Assembly: GCA_963924555.1 (NCBI GenBank)
Contig: OZ004589.1
Coordinates: 5,022,001-5,086,000, forward strand
Direction of reading: 5' to 3'
Source of the DNA: Crambe crambe
Taxonomy: Eukaryota > Porifera > Demospongiae > Poecilosclerida > Crambeidae
DNA: 64,000 nucleotides
In this document: piece after piece, positions 11,601 through 26,600 of the stretch
Position numbering within the stretch: the stretch's first letter is position 1
How the letters are laid out: each line of letters begins with the position of its first letter
Notes under the pieces: generated by a model
Told to the model about the DNA's origin: nothing
The model's input: only the letters and a program-made list of their open reading frames with translations
The model's database searches: none
Made by a program: the position numbers and the translations under genes

Positions 11601-14600
11601 GTATTCAATACCTGCACTACCATTTCTTTGTGAGGTATGTCTGATTATTATGATTATTATTGTTTTCATAATCATTAAGTATCCCATTATGCCAATTCTT
11701 CAAATTTCAAATTTCAAATAACAATTGTAATAACAACAACAACATCCCATAAGGTGGGTGATTAGCTCACTGCAGGTATTTTAAAAGGTCAAGAATTGAG
11801 AAAGAGCAGATAGCTAAAGTAAATGATCAAGACATCACAGGACTCTTGATATGTACTAGTAGACTCCAAAAAATGTCTCAGGCATATTTACGTACGTACA
11901 TGATTGTGTAAAATATGCACATTTAAATTGTAATTTGTAGCCAATTTTTACTAGTAGGCACTAAAGTCTATTCATGTTCACTTGCACAACTAATACTATA
12001 CTTTCTTTCCTTATTCAGGCTTACCACAGAGGTATCCGTTATCCCAAATACATAGTGATGACACTAGGTCGTTATAGGAGATTTTGGTGGAGGCAAGAGG
12101 ATCCAAAACTGAATCTCACTTGCACAGCTGACCAGAGAGAGAGTGTGTTGCCCTCCTCCCTGGGTTTCTCAGAAAGCTATTTTCTTGATGAAGAGAAAGA
12201 TGCCAATGTCACTACTACATCTGGAATGGTAAGTGTGGAAGAACTTTCACTAAACCAATTAGCTATTAATTGGCAGTGAGCAAGTAGCTATTCTTACAGC
12301 ATCAAATCTTTGCTAGCTGTCATATTGTAAGTGGCAGGCAGGCTATAGTGCCTACTATCCACTATGATGTGCACATTATGTACTCTGCACACAGATACTG
12401 TACCAGATATTCTACATGTAGCTAATCCTTAACTGATGTAAGACAAATGTCCATCAAGGGAATATTTCTTCCATAATAGACTGGTGCAGAGTTTTTTGTT
12501 GAAGAAAGGAAGCACATCGGGCAGCCTCCATTGAACATCACTTATTTCCAGTATTCACAGTACTGCCATGACGCCACTTGGACACTGGTATATGCTCTCA
12601 ATAAGACACTCAACAGTACGTAGATGATATCGAATGCTTAATATTGACAGTGTCCAGGCTACTCCTAGCTAATTATTTCCTAATAGGTCTCAATGATAGT
12701 GCAGTCAATGAAGAGTTAGCTCGCAGTTTCAATATTACTCCACCATTCAGACTGGAGAAGTTTACCTACAGCAACCATAAGTTGATGGATGAAATGTTCC
12801 AACATCTGAGTAATACTTCCTTTGATGGAATAACAGTAAGTGTTTCAAGTTAGCTGGCTATTATATGTAGTGAAATCTCTTGATTCCTACTCCACTGTGG
12901 CTCTGATTAGATATGCTAAGCTAGATTATTAATTATGAGCTGTTGATATTCGATATTCTGAGCTTCCTGCATAATTAAACTACACATTGTATGTATAACT
13001 ATGGCTTGATCTATACCAATGTTCTTGGAAAGTCCAGGTTTCTTAGTGATGCCAGGTGGCAGGTTGGTTTCTATGAAAGCCAAACTTTTCACCATTAAGT
13101 AGCTATGAGCTCGCTTATATAGATAGCTTCTCATAATTTGTAGAGTCACATATGTAGGATTGGGCTATCATCATCACTATGCATGCAGGGTCCAGTGAGT
13201 TTTGGGGACCAAGGGATAAGAAACCTTAATAACATCACTATTTTCCAGTTTCGAAAAAGAACAAATGGTGAGTCTTTTTTACCTGCATGATAATAGCAAA
13301 GCTTGTTGTCAGAATTAGTTATTTTAGCCAAGAAAAAAAATTTTTTTTGTAAATCGATGATAGACACTGATGGAAATGGAAGCACTTACCTTGACAAGGT
13401 GGAGATAGGGAAGGTCAATGAAAGCTTTCACTTCAGTTATGTAACAGGGGAGAGTTTAAATACAGTGTGGCAAGGTACATTATAATCTTTTAATAAGTTT
13501 ACTAGTTTATGTTGCGGCATCAAATCTTTTCTAACAGGAGGAATCGTTCCTTATGATGGTGTGCCAAGGGAGGAGATAGTGACAGTGCATCCAGCCCTTC
13601 CAGCTGTCTACATAACCTTGGGTTGTACTGGCATTGTGTTTGCTATAGCATGTCTCATTTTCAACTTTGTCTATCGCAATGCAAAGTAAGTATGAAACAT
13701 ACCATAATTATTGATGATAATAATTGAGAAGTGTTTGATTGAGGTTAAAAATAAGAATTATTTTTAGCATGAAAAATTATTTATGCTACAGATTGATCAA
13801 GATAGCTAGCACTAAGCTGAACTACCTGATAGGAATAGGAGCTATCATCCTCTATCTGAACATCATCATCTTTGTAATTCCCACCACTTCTCCTGATGTG
13901 GTGAATGGTTTCTGCAACCTGACCCCATGGCTGACAGCCATAGGCTACTCCCTATGCTATGGCACCATCCTAGCCAAGATGGCAAGGGTCTACTACATAT
14001 TCAATAATCCATCCGCCAAAAAGAAGGTAACGTATGTAGCTAAATATATGAAATCCTTGATGGTCGTTTGTTTGCTGGTTTTTTTGATTTATAAACTAGA
14101 ATTATGAACCATAATCATCAGTAGAATAAACAGTTGTTAAAATTAACTACATGTGTGTTAATCTTCATAGATAATGAAGGACAAGTTTCTAATGCTGGGT
14201 GTGGCAGTCTTGGTGGCCATAGACCTGATCATCCTGGTTGTATATACTATTGTAGAAGGCATTCGAGGAAACTTGGTTGCAAAGAAAGTTACACATAGAC
14301 AGATGCCTACAACAGTTGAAGGGGTAAGCGTGAAGGAATTGGAGGTAGAATTATGACCACTCATTTAAAGGTGTCAAGAAGTAAAATGTAGTAACAGATG
14401 TTTGAAGTTCGTCCACTTTGATTGTTTGACTAAAATTAATTTTTTTAACAATAACTTTTCCATTTCAGGAATTTGGAATGATCACTAATAATTTCATATA
14501 CATCTGTGATTCCATTGCCCGTGATATCTTTCTCAGCATCCTTTATGGGTATAAGATGGTACTTCAAATCATTGCACTTGTTCTTGCCTTTGCTACCCGC

Positions 14601-16418
14601 AAGGTGAAGGTCAAAGGTCTCGATGATACCAAGTTCATAGTGATCACTATCTATGTGACCAGTATTGTGCTGGCTCTGATAATTTTGGCCACTTACTCAC
14701 TGAAGGAAGTCATTAATGGATTTGCTGGTCTGTTCTGTACTGGGTTTCTGGTTGGCACTACAGTCATCCTTGGTTTAGTCTTTGTGCCACTGGTAAGTAA
14801 ATCAGCAAAGCCCCCTATAATTATAGCTATGACCATAATTAAAAAATAGGATGCTTTGATGTGGCTATAATTATGATTGATTCAAATAGCTAGCTGTTTT
14901 ATTAGCAAGCTAACTATTAATTTTGATAAGTTATATGCAAGAAAGCACAGCTATATAGCTGACAATTGGTGTAGTTTCAAAGAATTGACCTGAGAATTTT
15001 AGCTGTTATTTCAATAAGAGAATGTTATTGTATGTACACTGCATGCTATCCTTTCGAAAAGTAGTCAACATAGAACCTCGTAAGTCAATTAACTCATAAG
15101 GAACACCATGTATTATTATGCTTTGTACAGATGGTGGGCTTGTATAAGGATCCGAAAGGAGATAGCATCTTTGAGAGAAGCACTGCTGCAGCTAGCCATA
15201 ACCAAGAGAAGGGTTCGAATAACTACGTATATACGCTACAAAAATGAATATAACCCATTTTTTGGGTTGAAATGTTTACAACTGGTAGCTACCCATAGCA
15301 TGGGTCATGATCTGAATAACTATTAGAAAATGAAATAGTAGGTGGTACATCAACCATGTAAATGATGATTGACTACCTGAATGTGATTACTTCAACCATC
15401 ATTGTTTGTAATGACCAATGACCAAAATTAGTATTTCAACCTTTATGAAGGTTATTAGCTATGGCCTATCAGCTGTGGCATTATGGTGGTAGCTTTACCT
15501 AGATCAAGGGGTAGCTATGAACCTGTAAATCAAAGTAACCAGTGATTAAAACTATATACTTACCATTATTCTGACCTAAACCTAAGTTATTCTGACCAGA
15601 CTGCCAACTCTTTGTCTGTATTGATGGTGGAGATAGATTAATGGCTATAGCTAATGGGTTTCAGTGAGGTGCCATGAATTATGTTTATCTTGGGTTGAAT
15701 TTACCAGTGCATGGTGGTTATAATGATTCAATGTAAGGTGATAATATTATGACCAGATTAATAGTCATTTTAACATCTGCTGTAATAATGGCCATTTCAG
15801 TAATTTTAACCCATCATGGTTAGTAACTAAGAGAGGTTAATAATGGACTATAAGGTAAAGCGGGGCTATTTCGAACGGTGGGGCTATTCCGTAGGGTCAA
15901 ATATTTTCAAAACTCCTCGAGCTTATGAGCTCTATTTTGAAAGGTATATTCTACTATTATGGTAGATTATATCCTCCAACATTGAGCTCAGAAGCCTGAG
16001 TAGCTTCAGAAATATTTGAACAATACGGAATTACCCGCCGTTCGAAATAGCCCCGCTTTACCTTACATATATTATAGCTAGTTGTTTTAATCCTGGTGGG
16101 TAGTTTTTGACATTTATTTTTTGTAGTGAGCAGTGAAGTGCCAGGACTGCAAAAGAGAATAAAAGAATTGGAAGATGAAGTCAAAGTATGCTAGCTACTT
16201 ACTGCATGCCGTAGTTATATCTATACATAACTTAAGCTATAGCTACACCAGAGCCTGCATGGCTATTTTTCTTCTGTATGACATGCAATATTGAGATTCC
16301 TGTACTCCATGCATGCATGCAGGAGTTCAAGACTATTCGAGGGAAGCTGGAGGAGACCTCTGGGACTGTGTGTGATACTACAGAGCAACAACCAAATACA
16401 GAAACTGGGAAAAAATAA
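8641..16418 (+). CDS. GABA-B-like receptor, copy 2
   Basis: Exons: 8641-8931, 8989-9126, 10354-10524, 11371-11475, 11569-11634, 12019-12228, 12480-12615, 12687-12835, 13189-13267, 13364-13474, 13538-13685, 13792-14026, 14171-14323, 14469-14792, exon 15 in two parts (about 15131-15212 and 16127-16185), and 16323-16418. The start is the MQY codon shared by all copies; an in-frame ATG at 8614 would add nine residues. Residues 1-22 are a signal peptide; the ligand domain carries GSGCS and NRFRFPSYF, both close to human GABA-B1; seven helices follow. A 905-base insertion splits the coiled-coil exon. Unspliced, translation stops at 15245-15247 (about 810 residues, no coiled coil). Spliced from 15213 to 16126, the frame is kept and gives about 850 residues. 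Exon 16 lacks the 15-codon PVLLSVL segment of the other copies, and exon 10 has two extra codons (GN). Confidence 0.9.
9915..10135. repeat. Foldback (long inverted repeat) in copy 2 intron 2
   Basis: The left arm reads GGCTGATTTTTGG, then GTAGCTTTCTAG, then GAAGGGTTTGTTGATATC. The right arm gives the complements in reverse order (GATACCAACAAATCCTTC, AAGCTTTAGGCC, AAAATCAGCC). The centre is 9985-10100. Flanking sequence from 9690 (CACATCCCGCCCAC) may belong to the same element. There is no coding capacity. Confidence 0.6.
10641..11275. mobile_element. CAGGG-terminal repeat in copy 2 intron 3, with nested insertion
   Basis: The left end (AGGGTTTCATCTAGGAATTC) and the inner block near 11160-11270 (GCTTGGATCC, AGCTGGGTCAGTTTGGGGG, GTTGAGCTGTTTGGAG) match the compact element at 42653-42928. 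Here the two halves are separated by about 450 unrelated bases that begin with a CCCAGGG/GGTTGCAACCCC segment, and the right terminus is missing. This reads as a decayed copy with a second element inside. Confidence 0.6.
15224..16128. mobile_element. Composite insertion splitting copy 2 exon 15
   Basis: Compared with copies 1, 3, 4 and 5, exon 15 of copy 2 is interrupted after GGTTCGAATAAC and resumes at AGCAGTGAAGTGCC. The inserted 0.9 kb contains a complete TA-flanked MITE (15853-16063) and other AT-rich, non-coding DNA of unknown origin. It supplies a strong acceptor (TTTATTTTTTGTAG) at its right edge. It may therefore be removed as an intron. Confidence 0.75.
15853..16063. mobile_element. 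MITE with TA target duplication (mariner-like)
   Basis: The element is 211 bases with near-perfect terminal inverted repeats AGGTAAAGCGGGGCTATTTC / GAAATAGCCCCGCTTTACCT, extended by CGAACGG / CCGTTCG. TA dinucleotides flank it on both sides, as expected for Tc1/mariner-type integration. There is no transposase. It is nested within the larger insertion in copy 2 exon 15. Confidence 0.8.
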
Positions 16419-17556
16419 AGTTCACAAGAAGAACGAAAAGTGATATGATTATTGTGCTTTTTTTAAGCTAAAATAGCCAAATTGTATTCATTTCATGCTT
16501 ATCATAGCTAACTAAACATAGCTAGCTACTTGTACGTAGTTACATAATTTCCTCCCAAGTAGCTAGGATTATTTTTTCTTCCTGCTGTACCTATTACCTA
16601 TTAGCTACTGCTAGAAATTTAACTATAGGGATTTTTTTTTTTGGTTTGTTTATTTGTTTTTGAAAATACTCTAGATAGCTAGCTACAAGAAAAGGAATCT
16701 ATAGCTAGCTAGCTTGGGTCACACTTCATTCTTGCAAACCATAAAAAAAATCTCCATATGCCCATGCATGGGTATATAGCTAGCTATTATAACAAGTTAG
16801 TCTTTTAAAAAGACTAGGAATGCCTCGGCACGACTTCAGTGCAACCTTTATTATTATTAAACTTTCTAAATAATGTGCACTGAGCAACATGACTTATTGT
16901 AGTAAGGTTGGTATTTACACAGCTAGTATTCTTGCCGTTCAATGCTTTCAAACTGCCGTTTTGAATGATTCTCACGCATGCTTGATTGAAGTATGTCTTG
17001 TGTACTGGATTCTTTCATTAAATTCTCCTTCAACATGGCTCTCTCTTTGGCACGTCAAATGATCACCTAGTTTGTGTACATTACAATCTCTGTTGTTTTT
17101 CATTGCTGTCTTTTAGTCAGTTCTCTGCATGGGCTTGATTTGTTGGCAAAGACGGCCAAGAAGCATCAGCACTCTCTTCACGGTGTAGCATTACTGCATA
17201 TGTCTTTGTCTTTAGTAGAACTTGAATAGTCTCGTGAACCAGACCCTAGAGCTTGAAGCTGTGTTGGCTTAGCTAGCTAGAGCTAGCTAGTGTGCTAATA
17301 ATGCACGTGCTCGATACGCATCACCGCGCATCATTGCGCGCGCTATTAATACATACCATCATAGATACATAGTCGCCTTTGGCACTGTGCCTCGGCACTC
17401 CGGTGCCGAGGCAAAAACAATAACAAATCATAATTATTGCTTGAATTAATTGGTAATTCTGAAGGAGTTGCAATGGGACATAGCTAATGAGTATAGATGA
17501 CATACTTTAATTAATAAACGTTAGCTGATTATAGCTACAATAATTTGCTACCATAT
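16419..17556. other. Spacer between copy 2 and the collagen gene
   Basis: No gene is recognised. The left part is AT-rich 3' flank. The right part holds an inverted-repeat element (16821-17413, listed separately). The collagen stop codon lies at its right edge. Confidence 0.5.
16821..17413. mobile_element. Putative inverted-repeat element with terminal hairpin
   Basis: TGCCTCGGCAC at 16821-16831 faces its exact complement GTGCCGAGGCA at 17403-17413. At the right end the same 11-mer also occurs directly before the complement with a TCCG loop, making a perfect hairpin (17388-17413). The interior shows no gene. A target duplication is not clear, so element status is an inference. Confidence 0.45.
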
Positions 17557-18936
<1,380 letters not shown>

Positions 18937-20550
18937 AGTTCACCGTATACGGAGCTAGCACTCCTTGCGTATAGTTAGACAACAGCTAGCTGCACAGTAA
19001 TATAAAGGCTTTATATAAGCCCAGGAAACATGAAGCCCTTGAAGTCCACTTGCATAATCTACATCCACACGCTGAGCTACATATGATGTTAGCTTAATAA
19101 TTATTAATGATACAGGTCTTCACAAGCATCATCTTTTGTAATGAAGCTATAATTATTATAGAGAAGTTGAGTCACGTAGAGTTTAACTGCACCTCCCACC
19201 TTCCCCTCCCACCCAGCTGCTATACAGTAAAAACAGTTTTGTAACAGATAATAGGTATGTTATAGCTAATTATGATGCATCATTTTCTATTTTTATGTCA
19301 AATTAACAAACTTTTTGCTGTTAATATAACAAAGAATACCGGAAATGCATCTCATATAACATAAGTGTTTTTACTGTGTGCAATTGTAGTTAATAACAAT
19401 GAAATCTTAAGGAAATATTAAGGAAATATTAAAGAAACTGAAGCTTCCCTTCCCCCAATGATATGAAGCATTGAAACTGCTACAGTTCATGAGCAATGAT
19501 GATATAGCTACTTATGAAATAACTACTTTTCAATGTCAAGCATGACCAGTTGACTATTATACAATGTTGTTATGCATTAGCCTTGTTCCTCTGAGAGTCA
19601 TAGCTAGCTAATTATTTGAGTAGCTACAGCCATTGCAATTTTGAATCATTATAGCTAAGATCATTGGTTCATCAAGGCATTCAACTGTGAAGCTGTGAAG
19701 CCCTTCATGTTTAGATACAAGTTCACGAATAATAAGGAATGAGGATGGTTGAAACTTTCTATGCTGTGAAGGAAGTATAGTATACCTAGTCCATGGAGGA
19801 GTGAATCAGGTGAATTTTTGTTTGAAAATATATTCAAGCTATAATGCAAGAAAAGAAATCTATAAAAGTTAATTCACACCTAGCTACAATTGTAAAACCA
19901 TAAGAACCCCCACCTTTAGCTAGCTATAGCCACAATAACGATAACAACAATAAAGTTATTGTGATAGCTGCTAATGTTTATCAAAAAAAATTTGTAGCTA
20001 CTTCCAACTACTCCTTCCCCCTGATTCAGTGATATTACCACACCTATGAATCTCCTTGATTAGGGAAAAATATCTATATTTAGGGTGGCTATCACACATA
20101 CGTAGCAAATAATATCTACTACGTACATGAAATGAATATTAGCTGACATTAATATAGCTATAGCTACATGCAAGCAGTTTTCTAGTTAGCTATAAATAGC
20201 ATAACACGATGGATAGATGGCCTATTCTAATCTTAGCTACGTAGATATACCTTTATTTTGTGGCCTGAGTAAATAGCACACTTATTGAGCATTTTCACCA
20301 GGTTTCTGAATGTAGAAATGAGATAAGCGTTTATATGAAGGGGCTTACCCATCTTGGAAAGGCCTAGCCTCGTATACAGGAATTTTCTGAAATCTTGCAA
20401 CAGGAAGTGGAAAGCGGAAGTGATTGGAGCCAACTGGTTGGTCAGATTGCTCATATTGATCATGTGACTGGCTTCTGCAGTTGCAAGATTTTGGAAAACC
20501 GCTGTATTAGGTGGGTACGATACGAGGTCGAGGCCAAGGAAATGCTCAAG
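18937..20550. other. Intergenic region between collagen gene and copy 3
   Basis: It must hold the collagen promoter (right of 18936) and, at its right end, the copy 3 promoter. The segment 20275-20370 resembles 29505-29605 upstream of copy 4 (shared GAAGGGGCTTACCCAT and GGAAAGGCC), so it is old 5' flank of the receptor unit. No other gene is seen. Confidence 0.5.
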
Positions 20551-20560
20551 TGCGCATGCG
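20551..20560 (+). promoter_or_regulatory. NRF1-like palindrome upstream of copy 3
   Basis: TGCGCATGCG ends 85 bases before the copy 3 ATG, the same spacing as the proximal site of copy 2. The surrounding CAAGTGCGCATGCGTAG matches copies 5 and 6. Confidence 0.6.
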
Positions 20561-20644
20561 TAGTTTACTGAATTAAAAGCCGGCGCGGCTTGATCATCAC
20601 GAGGCCGAGGCCAGGCTGCATACATACAGCAATCGGAAAAAAAA

Positions 20645-23600
20645 ATGCAGTACTCGCTAGCCAGTATCTTACAGTCACTCCTATTGATACCTGTAGTGCA
20701 GTGTTCTGCTCTATCCTATGACCCAGATGACTATCTTGAAGTGTACCCAGATCCCAGGGACTCTCAGGTACTCCAGGGGAGAACTCCTCTCTACTTTGCT
20801 CTCATCCAGAGTCTGGGTGGACCAGGCAGTCAGTTGGATGGATCTGGCACCTTAGCTGGAGTGAAGGTGGCTCTGGACAGGATCAACAATGACAGCAGTT
20901 TGCTCCCAGGATACACTCTCCACTACACATTTGCAAATTCTATGGTTAGCTACATCAATGATAGCTATAGCTAGCTACCCGACTCAGATACTTAAAAAAA
21001 ATAATTTTTTTTTGCATAGAGGACATAGCTAGCATAGACACCTTGCCTCTCTAATGTAAGTTAATTTTTATTTAGATGCACACATGCACGTAGCTATATT
21101 AAACTTTAGCTAAAAAGGGTGTGGTCTCTACCATTTTGCATGGAATATCTTACTCTCTCTCAGGTTATCATAGCTAATACGTCTTCATGAATTTATTTGC
21201 AGTGTAACAGAACAGTAAGCTTGAATGCACTGCACTCACAACTTCTCCATAAACCCCCAAAATTGGCTGTAATTGGATCAGGATGTTCTCTGGCTACTGA
21301 ACCCACAGCTGAAATATCTCACTACTACAACATCACACAGGTTAGATATATAATAGCTATTCTGTGGGCAGTAAATCTGGGGGATATTTTAAAATCCTCC
21401 CCCCCCCCCCCCCTCAAAAAAAATGTATTCACTGATACATATTTCTTGGAGTGGACCGAAATCTTGGCAGCCCTAGTTATAGTTGTGAATCTTAACATAC
21501 GTACATGCACAGTAGCTTCCATCTATTATGAAATCAGTAATTTAATTCCAAAAAAAAAAAACAGTGATGGATGTTAACTACTGGACTGAGAATAAGGCCA
21601 CTGTGCCACTATCAAATTTCGTTAATCATTACTTTCTCATCAGGTCAGACTAATGTGGGCAGGCAGCATAGTATTGGCCATTATGCCATTATTTTGATAG
21701 TTCTGAAACCCGAGGAGTGCCAATACGATCAGAAGTTATGCAGTATGTAGAAAGTGGCCTAATCCTGTAGGCAGAGTAAACTGATGCAGGAGCTAGGGGA
21801 TGAGAAACTAATTAATAATCAACTAATAGTGGCCTAATATAACTGAGCTATGTTGATATTAGTTCCCAGAAGTAGCTACGCATCTCTGCATGTACGTATG
21901 TATATTCTTCTTGGGGACTTTTTTTGACAGTATAAATGAACCAATGGCTGGCTTGTTTATCTACAAACTGTACAGACATCTATTTCCTGCAACTTTTGAT
22001 TGGTTTTTATAAGTAGTTAATGCTATACGTACAGATTTATTATTTTATACATACTTTATTAGATTTTTGCTGCCTAAAATTATCAGCCCATTATCAGAAA
22101 CTATACCAACAAAATTATGTACGTAGCTTGTACGTAGATGAACAATTAGCTAAACCCACAACTCTTCTGTGCAATAGATCCCCAAGAAATAAATAATTCA
22201 GTGAGTCCTGCAATAGCAGTTTTAATTGATTGATGTACGTATGCCGTTAGGCATCTCAGTATTTTGTGGTAAGCATTGCAGCTTTCTATGTACGTATACA
22301 GCTGTCTGCCACTTACATAACTCAACAGCAAAATCTTCTAAGGAGTTGAATACAAATGAATATCAGCTATAGGCATACTTGCTTGCTGTTACACATTATT
22401 GCCTTAACGTACATTATGGTATATGTAGTAGCTATTCTGGCTTGGTATCAGGAACTGTCAACATAGCTTGTAGGTGAATTATTCAGCCCACGACTCTTCT
22501 GTTGAATAGATTCCCTAAGAAATATGTACTTTGGCTCAGTAGCTATCAGGAAGTAGTAGTTGTTTCCTCGACAAGAACCCTAATTTGGACTAAGTGTATA
22601 GTGGCCGGTAGTTACATCTGGCAATATGTACTTCTCCTTTGATCTTGCGTAGATGAAAGTCATGAAAAGGGCTCTCTGCTATGACCTCAGAAGAGACAGA
22701 CTGAAATTCCCAACAATTATACTTTATTGAGAATAAATAATAGTTAGACAACGAGACCAAGGGCTCTACGGTCTATTTAGAAACCTGAGAGCCCTGGGCT
22801 GTAGCGTCCTGAGCACAGCGAGGGCACTACTAAGGGTCCGAAGGTTTCTAAACAGACTGTAGATCCCGTTGGTCGAGGTATCTAACTTATTTAGACTATA
22901 GCCAATCACTGGAGTTGTTTAACTTACCTCAACACGCACTTGGAAACAATAACCATATGCTGAATCAGAGCGCACCTAGAAACAATAACCATGGCCACCG
23001 CGATGCGTTGGACCAATGACCATCTTTACCGGGTTTTCATCCTAGGGCAAGTGAATTCTAAGTGCCATAAAGGTGTGATTCTAAGTGAATACAATTCACC
23101 AAATGGACCAATGAGATTCCTTGATTGTGACTAGCTATAGTCTAATTTATTATAGTTATTGGATGGAATTCGAATTTCAATTATGTGAACTGGAACTGTT
23201 GATTAAATTCAAGACACACAAAGTTACAATATTCCATATTCTATGCCTATGTAGGTATCAATGAAGTGGGAGATGAACAACCACATCAGTATATATCTTT
23301 TCTTCCTTTGCTTAGATATCCTGTGTATCTTCCTCTGGCATATTAAGCAACAGATTCCGATTTCCTAGCTACTTCCAGATGCTTGCTACATTGGAAAAGG
23401 TAGCCATTGGGTACTACGGAGTCATCAGACAGTATGGTTGGAGAAGAGTGGCTCTAATTGTACAGAATGAAAACCTGTGGACAGTGGTATAATGTAGAAT
23501 ACTTTAACACAATAAACAATCCTTTCCCCTTGTCCAGGGTAGCTAATTTAATGGATTATTCACAGACCGTGAATCGACTCAAGACTTTCCTGGATCAGAA

Positions 23601-26600
23601 CACTGTGGAATACACTGAGAAATTATTCAATACTAGTGCTGGTATCAAAGGCATTGGAAACCCATTTGTAAGTTCTGATTACTTTAGTGAGAGATTACAA
23701 GAAGCAGTCTTGTTTATAATGGTAATCACTTTATACGTAGCTAGCCATCATGTTTAATTATTTGGGCTAGCAGTGACATACATGCGTAGAGCTTTTCATG
23801 GGTAATTGAACCGAACATGTGTGCTCGCCCCATGATGCTTGCAGGAAGGTATTGTGGAGGCTTGCTAATGCTCTATAAAAGACTTTGATTAATCAATAAA
23901 CTTTTCATGACAACCTTGGATAAACTGAGCATGAGTGCTCACCCCATGATTCTTGCAGTTATATAGGAAGGTGGAGGCTTGCTAATGCTCTATAAAAAGG
24001 CCTAGACTAATCATATATAGCAGTACGCTAACAATAGAGCTGGTACAATGCTATGTGGCATAGCTAAATGTGTTATGATTTGTAATAATTTGTGTGACCA
24101 ATAATTATTTTAATCTCGTACGTACGTATGTAGGATGAAAATTCAAGGATTTATCTGCTGTCCATGTATGCAATAACTGCTCTACCATTTCTCTGTGAGG
24201 TATGCTCTTTAGATAACTCCGACTAATTGTTTGTTCTATGTCTCTTATTTTTTCTTAGCACTCAATTTGAGGCATCTGAAATTAGTTTAATAAAAGGGGA
24301 AGATTATATCATAATTGCACAATGGAAAAACAAAATAAAAATTCATTTAAGTAAATAGAATGCTGGCTATGTATGGCTATATTTTTCACTCATATTTTTT
24401 GATACACAGGCTTACCACAGAGGTATCCGCTATCCCAAACACATAGTGATGACATTAGGTCGTTTCAGGAGATTTTGGTGGAGGCAAGAGGTTCCTGATC
24501 TCAACTGCACAGCTGACGAGAGAGAGAGTGTGTTATTCTCCTCTCTGGCTATCACAGAAAACCATTTTCTTGATGAAGAGAAAGATATCAATATTACTGC
24601 TTCATCTGGAATAGTAAGACAAATATAATAGCTATCAGGAATAAATAAATAAATAAATAAATAAATAAAGAAAAAACTAGCCTCTGTCCCTCTTGTAATG
24701 TAAAGGACCTGTAGATGGGGCTATAGTATAAACTTAGAACCTTAGAACCCTTTGCTGTAGCTAGCTATAATTATTAATGTTATTTCCTTTAGACTGGTGC
24801 AGAGTTTCTTGCTGAAGAATGGAAGTATGTAGGTCAACCTCCATTGAACATCACTTATTTCCAGTACTCACAGTATTGCCATGATGCCACTTGGACGCTG
24901 GCATATTCCCTCAATAAAACAATCAACAGTAAGTTGTCAAAAAAAAGGAAAAAAAAAGGAGTTATTAAGGCTTATCATCCTATAGGACTTGATGATAATG
25001 CAGTCAATGAAGAATTAGCTCAAGCTTACAGTGTCTCTCCACCATTCAGACTGGAGAAGTTCACCTACAGCAATCACAAGTTGATGGATATAATGCTCCA
25101 ATACCTGAGTAACACTTCCTTTAATGGAATAACTGTAAGCTTTCATAGCCTGATTCCTACTTCATGAGCTGTAGCATGTAGTGGATGCTTGACTATTATT
25201 AACATTATACTATTAGCTGCTGATGTACTACACACAAGCTTAATCACTTGACCTCCTTCATATAGAGTACATGTGGGGAAATAATGAGAAAGTTTTTCCA
25301 GGTTTCTTATAGCCATACCCAGGTGGTGGCCTTTTCATGTATATTATTAGGATAATGAAAACATTATTATTGGGTTTACTCACTATGTAGGGTCCAGTGA
25401 GTTTTGGTGATCAAGGTATCAGAAACCTTAATAACATCACTATTTTACAGTTTCGAAGAAGGATGAGTGGTAAGTCATGAGTCTGTTACGTACATTGTCA
25501 GAATTTAGCTCAGCTATAATAATTAACCTTTTCATTTTAGTTACTGATGGAAGCAGTTACCTTGACTTGGTGGAGATAGGGACGGTTGATAAAAGCTTTC
25601 ACTTCAGTTATGTAGCAGGGGAGAGTGTAAATACAGTGTGGCAAGGTATTAAAACAAGATAACAAACATAGCAGCCTGATGTATAGGTCTGCATGGTCAT
25701 TCCTACATCAGTTCACATTAATTATTATTATACTCATACAGTTATCAGTCCTAATGCTTGTTTGTTTGTTTGTTTCAGGAACTATTCCTTATGATGGTGT
25801 GCCAAGGAAGGAGATAGTGACAGTATATCCAGCCGTTCCTGCTGTCTGTATAACCTTGGGTTGTGTTGGCATTGCATTTGCTATAGCATGTCTCATTTTC
25901 AACTTTATCTTTCGCAATGCAAAGTATGTGTAGGTTCTAGCTATCATTATCTACATAGATGTTGGAGCTGGACACTGTGGACAGACAAGGCCTGACAAAA
26001 TTAAAACTTTAATTAGCATAATCAATCAGCTATTTTTAGTTTGATTGTTTTCTTGCTCTGTAACATGGAAAATGAAGCCATATAGCTACATACATAATAT
26101 AATTATAATCTAGTTGTGAAATAAAGTGCCACCAGCCTGCGCTGGTGTAGGAACAGCCTCTAAATTTTTAAAATACTGAATTGGGCAAGCAAAAATGACG
26201 TATTTGTGGTGAATAGGCCCTCTAAACCAAATCATCTTCCTATGCTAAACATGGAATTTGCTGGACTGTTGTAGCTAGCTTAGTACTGTCATTTTATATA
26301 ACAATATGCAGTAGCCTAGCTCTGACAGCATATTTTCTGATTATGGTTAGCTTGCTATGTAGCTAGCTATAGCTAATAATTATAGCTGTGTAATGATCGC
26401 AAATGAAAAAAAAAATCCATTATAGGTTGATCAAGATGGCAAGCACTAAGCTGAACTACCTGATAGGAATAGGAGCCATCATCCTCTATCTGAATATCAT
26501 CATCTTTGTAATTCCCACCACTTCTCCTGATGTGGTGAATGTGTTCTGCAACCTGACCCCATGGCTGGCAGCCATAGGCTACTCCCTCTGCTATGGCACC

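Noticed and set aside
20233-20625. 130-residue minus-strand frame upstream of copy 3
   Set aside because: It covers the conserved receptor promoter flank, shows no known domain, and the matching flank of copy 4 does not keep the frame.
22742-22887. Structured RNA gene
   Set aside because: The fold is a near-perfect terminal inverted repeat, as in a foldback element; no cloverleaf or known RNA motif is seen.
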